Below, piece by piece: positions 22,812 to 35,746 of a stretch of DNA of 64,000 nt. The DNA is taken from the NCBI RefSeq assembly GCF_009730915.1, contig NC_052482.1:19994345-20058344 (forward strand), read 5' to 3'. Both the position numbers and the translations under genes were made by a program. The DNA is from Dioscorea cayenensis subsp. rotundata. Lineage: Eukaryota; Streptophyta; Magnoliopsida; Dioscoreales; Dioscoreaceae. Below the pieces are notes generated by a model that ran no database searches, was not told the origin of the DNA, and was given only the letters and a program-made list of their open reading frames with translations. Position 1 is the stretch's first letter; the number at the start of each line of letters is the position of its first letter.

Positions 22812-24371
22812 GTGAAACTCAGTGTTTTGTGTTTATCTGCTGGCAGATCACAAGCATTGTTGTTTGTTCAATGATTTGCTTGGACTATTGAGCTCAATTG
22901 TGGTGTTTTTCATGCAACCAGATTTGATACAAATTATTTTTGTATCATTTTCAGTTCAGCAGAAATTATATTTGGATTAGGCATCTGTCTTTTTCAGCTA
23001 GTGGAAGGTGTTGTGTTTTGTTGTCTCACTTCACTTTGTTTAGTGTTTGTTTTCTGACTATCTAAATTATTTATTAATTAAGTTTGATTAGTTAAAGTAC
23101 CTAGTATTATAATGTTGATTTTGTGTCCTTGTTAAACATAAAATAATCTCATCACAGCTACTCCAGTAATTATCCTGAATTTAAGGAGAAAGTGATACGT
23201 ACTCTAAACTAGAATATTAATCTTTCATTGTACTCCTAAATATTAATCTTCTGCATGTTGTAATTGTTTATATATGTTTTTTTCCTAACAAATCATGAAC
23301 AATGTTGTCTTATTTCTCATGTTAGTCTTTATGCTGACCTACCATCAAATGATTCATTTCAATCTCTATTGAATAATTGCAAGTATGTATTTGGTTTCAC
23401 TTTTATACTCAAACAATACCATCAACATAAAATTCCACCAACATAAATTTTCACTTTTGCTCCAATTTTTACTATATTTATGAAAATTTCAATTAAAATA
23501 TTTGTACAAAAGCATTTTAATTTTTTTTTTAATTTTCATAAAATAGTTATACAGTGTGTGCTTATATATACAAATTCTTCAAATATTCTATGGGAAAAAT
23601 AAAAAATCATCACTTATAAAAATTATTAACTACTATTAAGTTATTCTTTTAACTACTATTAAGTTTTCCTTGGCATTCATCTCGCGAATTTAAGCTAATA
23701 ACAACAATCCTGTCTATCTACCTTTTATAGCAAAAATAATTACAAAGTCCAGAGTTTTTAGAGGAATGGTATTTTTTGTTTAATTCTTCTATCTTGTTAA
23801 TGATGGTGGACTCTAGGATCTTTTGAGACCAGTGTTTTAGAAGGGAACTTGCAAAAGCAAAATTACTATTTTTAATTGGTTTGAGTAGAATAACAAAATT
23901 TTAACACGTGATAATTTTGTTAGGTATTGCTGGAATAGTCTATCTTTTGTAACATGAATATTTCGTTTCTTCTCTGATTTCTTTTATTTTAAGAATTCAA
24001 AGAAGTTATATTGAAAGAAAATTATTATTTTTAATTGACTTGTGTAGAATAACAAAATCTTGACTGTGATAATTTTATTAGGTATGACTGCAATAATCTA
24101 CCTCTTGTAACATGTGTTTTTTTTCCCCCTCTGATATTTTTTGTAATTTAAGAGTTCAAAAAAATTAAGTTGAAAGCCGCATGTTTAACATCATAAGCAA
24201 TTTAAACTTCAATAGTTTTTCCTTTGCTCAATTGAGGGCACCACAAGTCCAACTGTGGAGCCTTATCCTTATGCTATAGTCTTACAAGCACTACCACAAA
24301 TGGATGATCCCCAAATACGGTTATCTCTTAAGAATTTTTATTTTTATTTTTATTTTTGGTTTTTATCTTTG
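22812..24371. other. Spacer, no gene seen
   Basis: AT-rich, with a 159-bp tandem duplication, a short AACTACTATTAAGTT doublet (near 23628-23665) and a TTTTTA repeat (24334-24362) running into the gap. Confidence 0.6.
23860..24176 (+). repeat. Tandem duplication of a ~159-bp unit
   Basis: Copies 23860-24018 and 24019-24176 share AGAATAACAAAAT, GTGATAATTTT, TTAGGTAT, CTTGTAACATG and a TTGAAAG end in the same order, with moderate divergence. Confidence 0.85.
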
Positions 24372-25371
24372 NNNNNNNNNNNNNNNNNNNNNNNNNNNNN
24401 NNNNNNNNNNNNNNNNNNNNNNNNNNNNNNNNNNNNNNNNNNNNNNNNNNNNNNNNNNNNNNNNNNNNNNNNNNNNNNNNNNNNNNNNNNNNNNNNNNNN
24501 NNNNNNNNNNNNNNNNNNNNNNNNNNNNNNNNNNNNNNNNNNNNNNNNNNNNNNNNNNNNNNNNNNNNNNNNNNNNNNNNNNNNNNNNNNNNNNNNNNNN
24601 NNNNNNNNNNNNNNNNNNNNNNNNNNNNNNNNNNNNNNNNNNNNNNNNNNNNNNNNNNNNNNNNNNNNNNNNNNNNNNNNNNNNNNNNNNNNNNNNNNNN
24701 NNNNNNNNNNNNNNNNNNNNNNNNNNNNNNNNNNNNNNNNNNNNNNNNNNNNNNNNNNNNNNNNNNNNNNNNNNNNNNNNNNNNNNNNNNNNNNNNNNNN
24801 NNNNNNNNNNNNNNNNNNNNNNNNNNNNNNNNNNNNNNNNNNNNNNNNNNNNNNNNNNNNNNNNNNNNNNNNNNNNNNNNNNNNNNNNNNNNNNNNNNNN
24901 NNNNNNNNNNNNNNNNNNNNNNNNNNNNNNNNNNNNNNNNNNNNNNNNNNNNNNNNNNNNNNNNNNNNNNNNNNNNNNNNNNNNNNNNNNNNNNNNNNNN
25001 NNNNNNNNNNNNNNNNNNNNNNNNNNNNNNNNNNNNNNNNNNNNNNNNNNNNNNNNNNNNNNNNNNNNNNNNNNNNNNNNNNNNNNNNNNNNNNNNNNNN
25101 NNNNNNNNNNNNNNNNNNNNNNNNNNNNNNNNNNNNNNNNNNNNNNNNNNNNNNNNNNNNNNNNNNNNNNNNNNNNNNNNNNNNNNNNNNNNNNNNNNNN
25201 NNNNNNNNNNNNNNNNNNNNNNNNNNNNNNNNNNNNNNNNNNNNNNNNNNNNNNNNNNNNNNNNNNNNNNNNNNNNNNNNNNNNNNNNNNNNNNNNNNNN
25301 NNNNNNNNNNNNNNNNNNNNNNNNNNNNNNNNNNNNNNNNNNNNNNNNNNNNNNNNNNNNNNNNNNNNNNN
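24372..25371. other. Assembly gap (1000 N)
   Basis: Exactly 1000 N, most likely a placeholder for a gap of unknown size. Open frames running through it are artefacts. Confidence 0.99.
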
Positions 25372-26205
25372 AGTTACGTATTAAGCAATGATTTCTAATT
25401 AATAGAGAGTCCAAACAATAAATTTTTATCTTTTATATTATATGAATCAATTTATAAAAATATCAAAATAATAAATTTTTTTCTTTGGTTCCAAACATAA
25501 CTTTCGAGTGTTAATTTGTAAAAATTGCTATTTTTAGAAAAAAATAAAATAGTGAGATTGAGTAAAAGAGAAGTGGGGGTGCTTCTAAGGGGTTGTTTGA
25601 CCTGATTTGAAAATACTTTGTATTTGAAAAATCGCTTTGTTTGTTCTAACGATCAATCTGTATGCATTTTCAGATCAAAAATCACGAGATTATGTAATTC
25701 GACCCGAAATGACCAAATTTCAAAATCCCAGTCCAGGTGAATCCCATCCAGGTAATTAATATACTAATTACATTAATTACTTATAATATTAATTACACTA
25801 TAATTATATTTTATAAATATTAAATAAAATATAATTCTAGTATAATTAATATTAGTAACATAATATATAATTGATATATTATATTATATTAATTATTTAT
25901 TAAATAATTAATATATTATATTTTATTATAATAAATTGAATATATATTAATTATATTATTACACTATAATTAAATTTTATAAAATATTAAATAAAATGCA
26001 ATTATAGTTTTTCTAAAAGTTTTATATGGTATAATACTGAATAAGCCAAATACTGATTTGATGTAATACACGAATAAATATATATAATTAATAATTATCA
26101 TTTTTAAAATAAACCAAATCAGTAGTTGATATTCTTGATATACAAGCACGTCCCAATGGTCCCATTATAGTCGATATAAGGTCTAATTTTTTAGGCCCAA
26201 AATTA
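25372..26205. other. AT-rich spacer before the copia element
   Basis: Mostly TATTAATTA-type sequence. A GGGGTTGTTTGACC at about 25589 resembles a transposon end, but no partner end was found. Confidence 0.5.
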
Positions 26206-27532
26206 TGTTGGCCCAAATCAATTGTCACACTCAATTTTCTCCTCCAATATGAAAGGGTAAGGATGACATTTCTTCATTTTTGTCATGACTTAGTTTTAGG
26301 TGGAGAGAGTTAGGGTGCGTTTGGTTCAGAAGTAGTCCACCGAAGTGGTGGAAGTCTTGAAGTGCCGCTCGTGAAAGTTCAGGTGTTGAGTTTCGATGTG
26401 TTTTGGTTGAAGGTAGTTCAATCGTAGCTATTTTTTGTTTAATTAGTGGAAGTTAAAATTTAGAAAATAACGAAAATGAACTTCTACTCATCACTTCATC
26501 ATGGGTGAGGTTATCTTTTTGTGCTTGTTAGATTGAGCTTATAATTATTTAAAATTATAATTTTAAAAAATATTTTTTTATAAAACAATAAAAATAATTA
26601 AATAATTAAAAAAACAATAACACATAAAAATAAAAGATAAAAAAATTAAAACAATAAAAATATTTTTTATAAACAATAAAAATTAATTAATTAATTAAAA
26701 AAGAAACAATAACAGATAAAAATAAAATATAATAAAATAATAAAAATAAAAAGATAAAAATGATAAAAAGCGATAAAAAGATAAAAATGATATTAAAAAA
26801 ATTAAAATAAAAAAATAAAAAAATAAATCATAGAAAAATAATAAAACATAAAATAAAAATAAATAAATAAAAAATGGGTGATTTTAATCACTCTATGTGA
26901 AAGCTCAGTGCTGTGAGAGTGAAGCAGCGAAGTCGCACTGGCCAAAATTTTCCCAGTCAAAGAGTGAAGTGGAAGATTTTGGAAGTGACTCATTTCTCTG
27001 ACGGCTCCACGTCGATGAACGAAGCAGTGGAAGTGTCACATCAACTACCACTTCCGTCACTTCGATCTCCACTTCGGCGAACCAAACACGCCCTTAGTGG
27101 AGGAACATTTTATATTATTTGGGGGTAGGTGCCACCTATCCCATCAATGTGAGCCTTTAGATCAAAATGATCATAACCCTTGGTTTGTTAGGTGAAGGGC
27201 TATATAAACCCCTCATGACAATTGTAAAGACACAACCAAGTGAGAATGAGAAAATTAGAGAGAAAAAAAAGAGTGAGAAGTGTGAGAAAATATTTTGAAA
27301 ATTAGTTTATTCTCCTAGTATAAGAGAGAATACTGGTTTTCTCCTTATTATTAGAGAGAGTTTGTAACTCCTGAAATTTTTTCACTTAGTAAATTTCTTC
27401 TATCCTTGCCCGTGGTTTTACCCTAATTATTTAGGGGTTTTCCACGTAATATCTTTGTGTCCTTTATTTTTCAGCATTACTCTTATTTATTTTACTACGG
27501 TATTGCTATATTCGGTCCTATATTTTACAACA
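26206..27532 (+). repeat. 5' LTR of the copia element
   Basis: About 542 bp without the nested element. It contains GGCTATATAAACC (TATA box, near 27200) and CTATATTTTACAACA at the end. Differences from the 3' LTR are frequent, so the insertion is not recent. Confidence 0.93.
26313..27093. mobile_element. Harbinger/Tourist-like element nested in the copia 5' LTR
   Basis: Ends GGGTGCGTTTGGTTC and, inverted, GGGCGTGTTTGGTTC; TTA duplications at 26310-26312 and 27094-27096. The 3' LTR has the empty site (AATTAGTGAGGG). Subterminal CACTTCG/CGAAGTG motifs and a very A-rich centre (26550-26880); no transposase. Confidence 0.9.
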
Positions 27533-27534
27533 AG

Positions 27535-27547
27535 TTGTACCAGAGCC
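27535..27547 (+). other. Primer-binding site of the copia element
   Basis: TTGTACCAGAGCC begins two bases after the LTR. It matches the usual copia site complementary to initiator tRNA-Met (TGGTATCAGAGC) with two or three changes. Confidence 0.8.
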
Positions 27548-27712
27548 AGACTTAGGGTGTGTGTATATATCTACTTGTCGTATGCTTTGTGGCTGCCACT
27601 AATAATGGATCCTCCACATCAGAAAATAAGTTAGATTATTAAATAAGTTAGATTATTATTCACCCTTTGTAGGAACTGGTTACTGTCTTTTAAGTAGTCT
27701 GTGACAGAAGCA

Positions 27713-28480
27713 ATGGTAGCAAAGTATGAGCTTGAAAAATTCGGTGGGAGTAATTTCTCACTGTGGGAGCTGAAGATGAAGGCAATCCTGAGAAAGAGCA
27801 ACTACTTGGCGGCCATCACCGAAAAACTAGCTGAGGTCAAAGATGACAAGTGGAACGAGATGGAGGGGAATCCCGTTGCCAATCTTCATCTGACACTTGT
27901 TGATAGGGTTCTATCAAGCATAGCAGAGAAGAAAACAACGAAGGAAATTTGGAATTACCTCATTAAGTTGTACGAGGCCAAGTCACTCCACAACAAGATT
28001 TTCCTTAAGAGGAGACTCTATACCTTGCATACTGAATACTCTATTTTCCAAACTCACATCATTAGGACATACAATAGAGTTAGGTGAACATGCGGAAATT
28101 CTACTCCAAAATTTGCCAGATTCATATGATCAACTCGTTATCAACTTAACAAACAATGTCCCCACAAACAATTTAGTCTTTGACAATATTGCAACTGCTG
28201 TTTTGGAGGAAAAGAGTCGTCGTAAGAACAAACGGAGGCCTTCACAGTGACGAGAGAAAGACCAACAGAACGTGGATCCAGTGGGAGGCACAATCATGTT
28301 AGATCAAAATCAAGGAGTAAGAAGACTTTCAAGTGCTACCACTGTGGCAAGAAAGGTCACTTGAAAAAGGATTGTTGGAGTTTAAATAATAAATATTCCA
28401 ATTCTCAAGGGAATGTTGCAAACACTTCAGATGATGGAGAGACCATGGTGTGTGAAGCAGTAACTTCATCAAGTAAAAGA
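27713..28480 (+). pseudogene. Copia gag remnant
   Basis: Starts MVAKYELEKFGGSNFSLWEL, typical of copia gag, and continues with LKMKAILRKSNY and KEIWNYLIKLYEAKSLHNK. After a frame break at about 28060 come EILLQNLPDSYDQLV and, in another frame, the zinc knuckle CYHCGKKGHLKKDC (28334-28375). Gag packages the element RNA. At least two frame breaks prevent a full product. Confidence 0.88.
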
Positions 28481-28489
28481 TTTGTTGAT

Positions 28490-31400
28490 GTATGGCTTCT
28501 TGATTCAGCAGCCACTTTTCACATGACCTCCCGAAAAGAATGGTTCCATCACTATGAACCTATCTCTGGGGGATCTGTGTACAGCTGTAAAGATCAAGCC
28601 TTGAAGATCATTGGCATTGACACCATCAAACTGAAGATGTATGATGACACGATTCAGACCATATAAGAAGTCCGACATGTGGAGGGCGTCAAGAATAATT
28701 TGTTGTCTATTGGATAACTTGATGATCTTGGTTGCAAAATTGAAATCCAGTACAAGATCATGAAGGTAATTCGAGAAGGGAGAAAAGATAGCTACACATC
28801 TGTACATGTTGAAGGGAGAAACTTTGCAAGAAAGAGAAGCTTCAATTGCCACAAGTGGTTCAAGTGAAAGATGCACAATGACATGGCACATGAAACTTGG
28901 ACACATGTCAGAGGAAGGAATGAAGATTTTTGCAGAAAGGAATCTACTTCATGGTCTCACAAAGGTAACATTACCCTTTTGTGAATATTGCATTGTGAGC
29001 AAGCAGCATCGACTGAAGTTCAATACATCTAATTGTAGAAGCAATGCAATTCTAGAAATGGTTCACTCTGATTTGTGACAAGCACCAGTTACATCCCTGG
29101 GAGGAGCAAATTAATTCGTATCATTTATTGGTAACTATTGCAGAAGATGTTGGGTGTACCTTATCAAGAGGGAAGGCGATGATGTTTCAAGTATTCAAAT
29201 TCTACAAAGCGCTGGGTAGAACTTGAATCTCGGTAAAAGATTAAGTGTTTGAGGGATCGATAATGGAGGAGAATACTGTCGGCAAAGAATCGATGAATTT
29301 CATGTAGCAAGAAGGCATCAAAAGGCGATTCATCTGACATACACTACTCAGACAAAATGGAGTGGCGAGGAAGCGAACATGACTACATTGGAAAGAACAA
29401 GAGTCATAATAGGAGCTGCAGGCTTAGACAAGAAGTTCTGGGCAAAAGCAGTCATTACTGGTTGTTATGTGGTGAATCAGGCTCCATCAGTTTGCAATCA
29501 AGTTAGAAGCACCGAGTGAAGATATGAGCTGAAAGCCAGTTGATTATTGAAACCTTCATATATTTCGGGAAGTCCTGTATATATGCTATATACACTGCAA
29601 AGGATAACTACAAAAGCTAGATTTAAAATCGGAAAAATGTATGTTTGTAGGATATCACGAGTGGTGTTAAGGGGTATTTCCTGTGGGATCCCACTGCACA
29701 TAAAATTGTAATTAGTAGGGATGTTATCTTCATAGAAGACAAAGAACAAGAGTAAGTAGTGGTGAAAGCACTTTGAGAAAGCACGGAGACTACACCGTGA
29801 TATGTAGAAAAGACTTAAGCTACATGCGAGCAGAGAGGAACAAGAACCATTCAATGCGAAGTTGCAGAAGTTCGGCGATCGTCTCGTACATTGAAGGCAC
29901 CATGTTGGCATTCTGACTATATTACGGAGGATAATATTCCTTATTGTCTTCTAAATGAGGATGGAGAGCCATCAACTCTTGAAAAAACATTGAACAATTC
30001 AGATGCATCTCAGTGGATGGCAGTAATGGAAGAAGAAATTGAAGGTCTTTATAAAAGTAGGACATGGGAACTAGTGTCACTACCACAAGGACGAAAGCCC
30101 ATTGACAACAAATGGGCCTACAAGATCAAGCACAATAGTGATGATCAAGTAGATCGTTATCTTGTTAGATTGTGTTAAAATGATATGCTCTCGAAGGAAG
30201 GTATTGACTCGATGAAAATATATTCACTTGTGGTTTGACTCACAACATTCCGAGTAGTTCTGGTGATGTGTGCTACATTCGACTTGCGACTGAGAAGTTA
30301 GATGTCAAAGCGCGATTTCTTAAAGTGGAGATCTTAAAGAAGAAATTTACATGCTCTAACAGAAGGATTTGAAGAAAAAGGTAAAAGAGAACTTGGTTTG
30401 CAGGTTGAACAAATCTCTGTATGGTTTAAAGCAGGCACCAAGATGTTGGTACAAGAGATTTGATTTCTTCATCATGTGCCTTGGATACAGCAGATTTAAT
30501 GCAAACCCTTATGCATATGTCAAGAGGTTTAAAGAAGAAGATTTCATCTTCTTATTGCTGTATGTTGACGACATGTTGGTAGCATGCCCCAACAAAGATC
30601 GTATCAAGGAGTTGAAGGCACAATTGGCTAGAGAGTTTGAAATGAAAGACTTGGGACCGACAAACAAGATTCTATGGATGCAAATTCATCGAGATAGAAA
30701 TAATAGGAAGATTTGGCTTTCTCAGAAGACTTATCTGAAGAAGATTTTACGATGCTTCAACATGCAAGACTGTAAGCCGATTTTTACCCCACTTCCTGTT
30801 TATTTCAAGTTATCCTCAAGTATGTGTCGTAGCAGTAAAGAAGAGAGGATGGAGATGTCTCGAGTACTGTATGCATTAGTGGTGGGAAGCCTAATGTTCG
30901 CCATGATTTGTACAAGACCAGATATTGCACAAGTAGTGGGAGTGGTAAGTCGGGTGATTGTGAATCCTGGTTGAGAGTTTTGGAATATTGTTAAGAGGAT
31001 TCTCAGATATGTGAAGGGAACCTCAGATGTTGTATTATGTTATGGGGGATCAGATTTTACTATCTGTGGATATGTTGATGCGTATTATGCAGGTGATTTG
31101 GATAAAAGGAAATCCACTACTGGATATGTGTTCACACTAGCAGAAGGAGTTGTGAGCTTGGTTTCAAAACTGCAGTTAGTCATAGCTACATTAATGACAG
31201 CAGTATTTGGGCGACTACACAAGCCATCGAAAAGCGATTGTAGTTGAAGATGGTGTTGGAAGAACTAGGGTACAAATAAGAGAACATCACTCTATATTGT
31301 GATAATTGCATCTTGTAAGGAATCTAGCATTTCATTTAAAAGACAAAGACATATCGGGAGTTCGAGTACCACTTTCTTGATGAGAAAGTAGAAGAGAGTC

Positions 31401-31515
31401 TGATGGACATGCAAAGTTTCGTACTGAAGGATAGCGTAGAAGATTTTTATGACAAAAGCAATCAGCGCTGACAGATTCATATGGAGTCGATCCTCTTGTA
31501 GTCGATTAAAAGCGT
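28490..31515 (+). pseudogene. Copia pol remnant (protease, integrase, RT, RNase H)
   Basis: Protease DSAATFHMT (28502 on; the family has DSGAT or DSGCS). Integrase zinc finger WHMKLGHMSEEG and CEYCIVSKQHR (28880-29010); the rest of the integrase (29080-29900) is badly decayed. RT parts: DASQWMAVMEEEI and WELVSLPQGRKPI (30000-30110); SLYGLKQAPRCWYKRF (30410-30460); YVDDMLV with the catalytic Asp pair at 30561-30572; MKDLG; MCRSSKE. RNase H: GYVDAYYAGDLDKRKSTTGY (31065-31125) and a decayed CDN and TKHI tail to about 31515. Many stops; non-functional. Confidence 0.9.
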
Positions 31516-31583
31516 AAGCAACATCGAGATGGGATGGTAGAAAGAATAATGTGAAGATGCGAGTTGTTTTTCGATCAAATCTT

Positions 31584-31594
31584 CAGTGGGAGAA
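31584..31594 (+). other. Polypurine tract of the copia element
   Basis: CAGTGGGAGAA lies directly before the 3' LTR, the standard plus-strand primer site of copia elements. Confidence 0.75.
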
Positions 31595-32128
31595 TATTGG
31601 CCCAAACTAATCTGTCACATCCTCCATTTTTCTCCTCCAACATGGAAGAGGCAAGGATGACATTTTTCATTTTGTCACGTGAGCTTGGTGGTAGGTGAAG
31701 AGAATTAGTGAGGGAATATTTTTATATTAATTTGGGAGTATATGCCACCTATCCCATCAATGTGAGCCCTTGGATGAAAATAATCCTAACCCTTGGTTTG
31801 TTAGCTAAAGGGCTATATAAACTCTCGTGACAATTGTAAAGACACAGCCAAGTGAGGCGGGGAAATGAGAGAGAAGAGGAAGGGTGAAAAAGTGTAGAGA
31901 AAATATTTTTGAGGGAGTTAGTTTATTTTTCTCTCATAGAGAATCTCGGTTTTCTCTGTATTATTAAAGAGAGTTTTAGAACTTCCTAAAATTTTTCATA
32001 CGAGTAAATTTCTTCTATGATTTTTATTCTAATTATTTTAGAGGATTTTAATAATCTCTTTTGTATCTTTTATTTTTCAGCATTATTTTTATTTATTTTA
32101 CTAATATTCAGTCCTATATTTTACAACA
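31595..32128 (+). repeat. 3' LTR of the copia element
   Basis: 534 bp, starting TATTGGCCCAAA (the G of TG has mutated to A) and ending TTTTACAACA. TATA at GGGCTATATAAAC (near 31810). It has no Harbinger insertion. Confidence 0.93.
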
Positions 32129-32133
32129 AATTA

Positions 32134-32642
32134 ATCTAAGGCTAACATGATCCGCAACCCTGGCTGCCTCCCGAAACATTGATTCGTTATTATATTGAAT
32201 GGTTTTAGTGATTATAGAGTTTCAGCGGATAGTGCTTTTTAACAGCTTCTAATTAGCTTTTTGCTTTTTAAATTTTATATATATCCAGTGTTTTCTTTTT
32301 CCGTATTCAACTCTAAAGTTTAGGCATGATACATGTATTGATTATATTATTCATATCGTAATTTTTACAAAAAAAAATCTAATATTTTTAATGGTCTAAT
32401 ACATGTATTAATTATATTATTCATATCATGCGACCAATCAATCGGTAGATTAATGCTTATGATTAACTAATCTTATCATCACAGTTGGTAAATTAATGCT
32501 TATGATTCGATTTTTTATGCAATTAGTTCATCTTATCATTAATGTGTTAGACAATAAAATACAAATAAATCACCAAATCCATAACTTGAAAGGATATCAT
32601 CGATTAAATCATTGTAAGTGTTTTCATCTTTTATTATATTGT

Positions 32643-32696
<54 letters not shown>

Positions 32697-34076
32697 GATG
32701 CTTATATATACATTGGCACTATTCTTACAATATAATAATAAAAGAGTTGGTATTTAATTTCAATTGGTATCTAAGTCATATATATTTCTTATAAATATAT
32801 ATATACGTATATCATTATAATCATGTGGCATATGACGTTATGAACATGTGTGTATATATATATATATAAAACATGTGATAGATAGATCACACCATGCTTG
32901 AGTCATCCATCTAGGAAGCTTTTTCCCTAATATTGACGAATAGAAACACAATTATTAGGTGTTAACGTGAATTAGTGGAAACTTTAATTAAGGACAACTC
33001 AGTGTGAAACTAAGCTATTTCAATGCATGTGAAAACACAAAAGCAAGACTAATGATTTTGAAAGACTTTTATACTATGGTGATTTTCACATATCATATCC
33101 TAATCAATTTTCAAAACTAATCCTTTAATAAAAGTCTGCAAGAGAATAAGAGTCTTTAGTTAATTAGGCTGATGTTTTATGTTTCTAAAATTTTTTATAA
33201 TTTAGAAACACAAACATCAATAATTATTATGTAGCCATGGTTGAGGTCTTCACTATTGCCCTGAGCAAATGAAAGCAATGTTCAAATCAATGTCAATGGG
33301 CATTTCATCTCAATAGATGCGATGGAAGATGGATCAAGGCACACGTTACATTGATGGCTCTTTTAATACACAGAACAATCATTTTAGTAGTAAAACAATT
33401 TTTCAGAGACCGAACAGTGCTTCTAATATTTAGCACTAATTATATCATGAAATAAGTATCTTTGATTAATTATTAAAATCTGAAATACCAGTATGGTGTC
33501 TTACATAATATGGCGTGAGTCTATCATAATTTTATAATAGTCATGAAATTTTATATTTACTCTTACTAATTTTTAAATTAATCACGACTACTCTTCATTT
33601 CTGATGATATATAATATTTTACGTTTTGTCATATAATAAATTAAAATCTCTAGACCTATTTCGAAATTTATAATGGTTTTTAGTATAATATTTCTTTACG
33701 CTTTAAGTCCTATAAATATATATATATATATATAAAGGACTAAAATGTAAAAATATTATATCACTCATTATAAGAAACCAGTGTAAGTTGTATTAATTTA
33801 TTTTGTGAGTTAATAAATGGGAATTTCATATAAAAACCTATTATAAAATTATATAGCCTCATGCCATGCAAAAAGTCTATGTAAAGAGATGCTGATTAGA
33901 CTTTTGCGCATTTTAATAATCTTAAAAATACTGACATTTTGTATATAATTATGCAATCTAGCGACCAGTTGCTAGTAAACCAAATCTGAAATTGTGACTT
34001 TAAAAATTAAATCTCAAAAATCATTATATTTAATAAGTAATTAATTAGTTGGAAGAAAAATTAAAATGATGGGTCT
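32134..34076. other. AT-rich spacer, no gene seen
   Basis: Contains an AAT microsatellite and TA runs near 32850 and 33716-33735. I see no coding or RNA-gene signal. Confidence 0.6.
32645..32694. repeat. (AAT)n microsatellite
   Basis: An uninterrupted trinucleotide run of about 50 bp, likely to vary in length between individuals. Confidence 0.95.
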
Positions 34077-35526
34077 TGTTAAGTCATCAGCGATCGTAGG
34101 ATTGGCATTATATATGACCAAGCAGAGTATACTATGTGAGATGACGACGCTGACGTGGTGACTCATCAAAGGAAAAGATGACTAGCGATGGTGATGTGTG
34201 GCAAAAAGACGTTATCAGCTGACATGAATGAGATCAGATGGATTGAGCTAAAATCTATATTGAAGATTTTATAGATATTTCTCTCAATACAATCATGCGG
34301 ATGATAAACGTGGAAAGTGCATAGGATATTTTCTAGAGAGGCAAGTCGTATTTTTGATGTGATTATCTATCCGGGAGAAGATCGACGATTATTCATATCT
34401 CTTTATTAGAGCTCTCTTTTGAAAGATCATATTTAAATGAGAGGAATATTCTATTGATTGGCAAGAGTCTGAGATCATAAAAGATTATGAGAAGGCTATT
34501 AGAGACACAAGTTAAACTTGGTATGAGCTATTCAAAGACACAAAAGATTTAGTTTGCGTGTGCAAGCTATTTTGAAGCAACAGACTAAAATAAAGTAATA
34601 TACCAAGGAGATCATCAAGACCATATTTAGGTTACTATATTGAAGCAAAGAGTCAAGAGCTATCGGCGGTGAAACGATGATGGAGACTAGTCATATGAGG
34701 ATGATTGAAGATTGCATGTGATATGATTAGAGATTCGGAGATCCAGCATGGATGATCGAAGATCACGCTTGAAGATATCTGAAGACTAAATTTGGATGAA
34801 GACAAGATCAAGTTTAGTAACAATATTTCCATGAGTCAGAGCCGAAGATCATTTGGAAGACCAAACTTGGGGCCAAGTTTGGAAAAGGAAGATCGAGAGA
34901 TCTTGGTGGCTATCTTTCGGTGAGATGGTCAGTGTGCCTCGAGTAGGGCACGTCCCTCGGGAGAGGAGACCTTCCGCGAGATGGAGAGGAAGGCAGCTGC
35001 AAGCTGGAGGAACCTGCTCGAGCTCAACTGCGCTACGAGGCGGACCGACAGAATCGGGAGGTTGAAGGTCGCAGATTGGACATGTCAAGAACTCGGTCCA
35101 TGTTCGATGAGAGTGGCCATGTAGTGAAAGCTGGGTGTTGCAGTCACATCTAACTGGAAGGTGTCCAAGTTAGGAAGCATGGGAGAATTCTAAAAGAGGT
35201 AACTTTGTGTAGCGTCGGGATGCGCCCATATAAGAGCATCCCCGTCGAAGATTTAGAATGGAGCCAAACAGTGAGAGACTCTTCGGTGAGAGTTGAGTGT
35301 GTGGCCGTCGGGCAATCTTGAGAGAATATTCTTTGTATCGAATGAGTAAGTGGAGCGTCAGTAGTCCTCGTTCTTATACCTTTTTAGTGGATTGTTCTCC
35401 CGCCTAGCCCCTCGATGTAGGCAAAGGCCGCTACGAACCCAGTACCAATTACTTGTCTTCTTTATCTTGCTTTTGATTGCGCGAGCAGTGTTTCATGCCT
35501 GAGTAAGTTTTCGAGTGAACTTAACA
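34077..35526 (+). mobile_element. Solo-LTR-like block, probably Ty3-gypsy, ~1.45 kb
   Basis: Begins TGTTAAGT and ends ACTTAACA, a perfect 8-bp inverted pair with TG...CA borders. It has a TATA-like CCCATATAAGAGCATCC (near 35228), a pyrimidine-rich CTCCCGCC after it, and a base composition clearly less AT-rich than its flanks. No clear 5-bp target duplication is seen and no internal domain follows, so it may be a solo LTR with worn flanks. Short open frames inside it are not genes. Confidence 0.5.
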
Positions 35527-35709
35527 CTTCACACTGACCGTAACCATCGGTCTCATACTTTGAAGGGTTAAAATTTACACATATAATTGATAAATTAAAT
35601 GCTTTTAACTATATTATCTGAATTCCTTAATTCTAGTGAAGTAGTAAAAAAAAAAAGAAGCCCTATATAGGACCATCAATTGGCAAACATAAATTTTTCA
35701 TTAACTGAC

Positions 35710-35712
<3 letters not shown>

Positions 35713-35742
<30 letters not shown>
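35713..35742. repeat. (TA)15 microsatellite
   Basis: Perfect TA run. Confidence 0.9.

Positions 35743-35746
<4 letters not shown>

Larger units (their letters stand above)
26206..32128 (+). mobile_element. Ty1-copia LTR retrotransposon, complete borders, decayed coding region
   Basis: 5' LTR 26206-27532 (with a nested Harbinger-like element) and 3' LTR 31595-32128, both beginning T(G/A)TTGGCCCAAA and ending ATATTTTACAACA. A perfect 5-bp target duplication AATTA sits at 26201-26205 and 32129-32133. The order PBS, gag, protease, integrase, RT and RNase H, then PPT, is that of copia elements (Tnt1-type similarity). The coding region has many stops and frameshifts, so the copy is not autonomous. 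Confidence 0.95.

Noticed and set aside
24255..25414. Long open frames across the first gap on both strands
   Set aside because: They consist almost wholly of N; no coding evidence.
32496..32735. Frame with a long isoleucine run
   Set aside because: Translation of the AAT microsatellite.
34849..35088. Overlapping 70-79 codon frames on both strands
   Set aside because: They lie within the LTR-like block, in its GC-richer part; no domain and no family resemblance.
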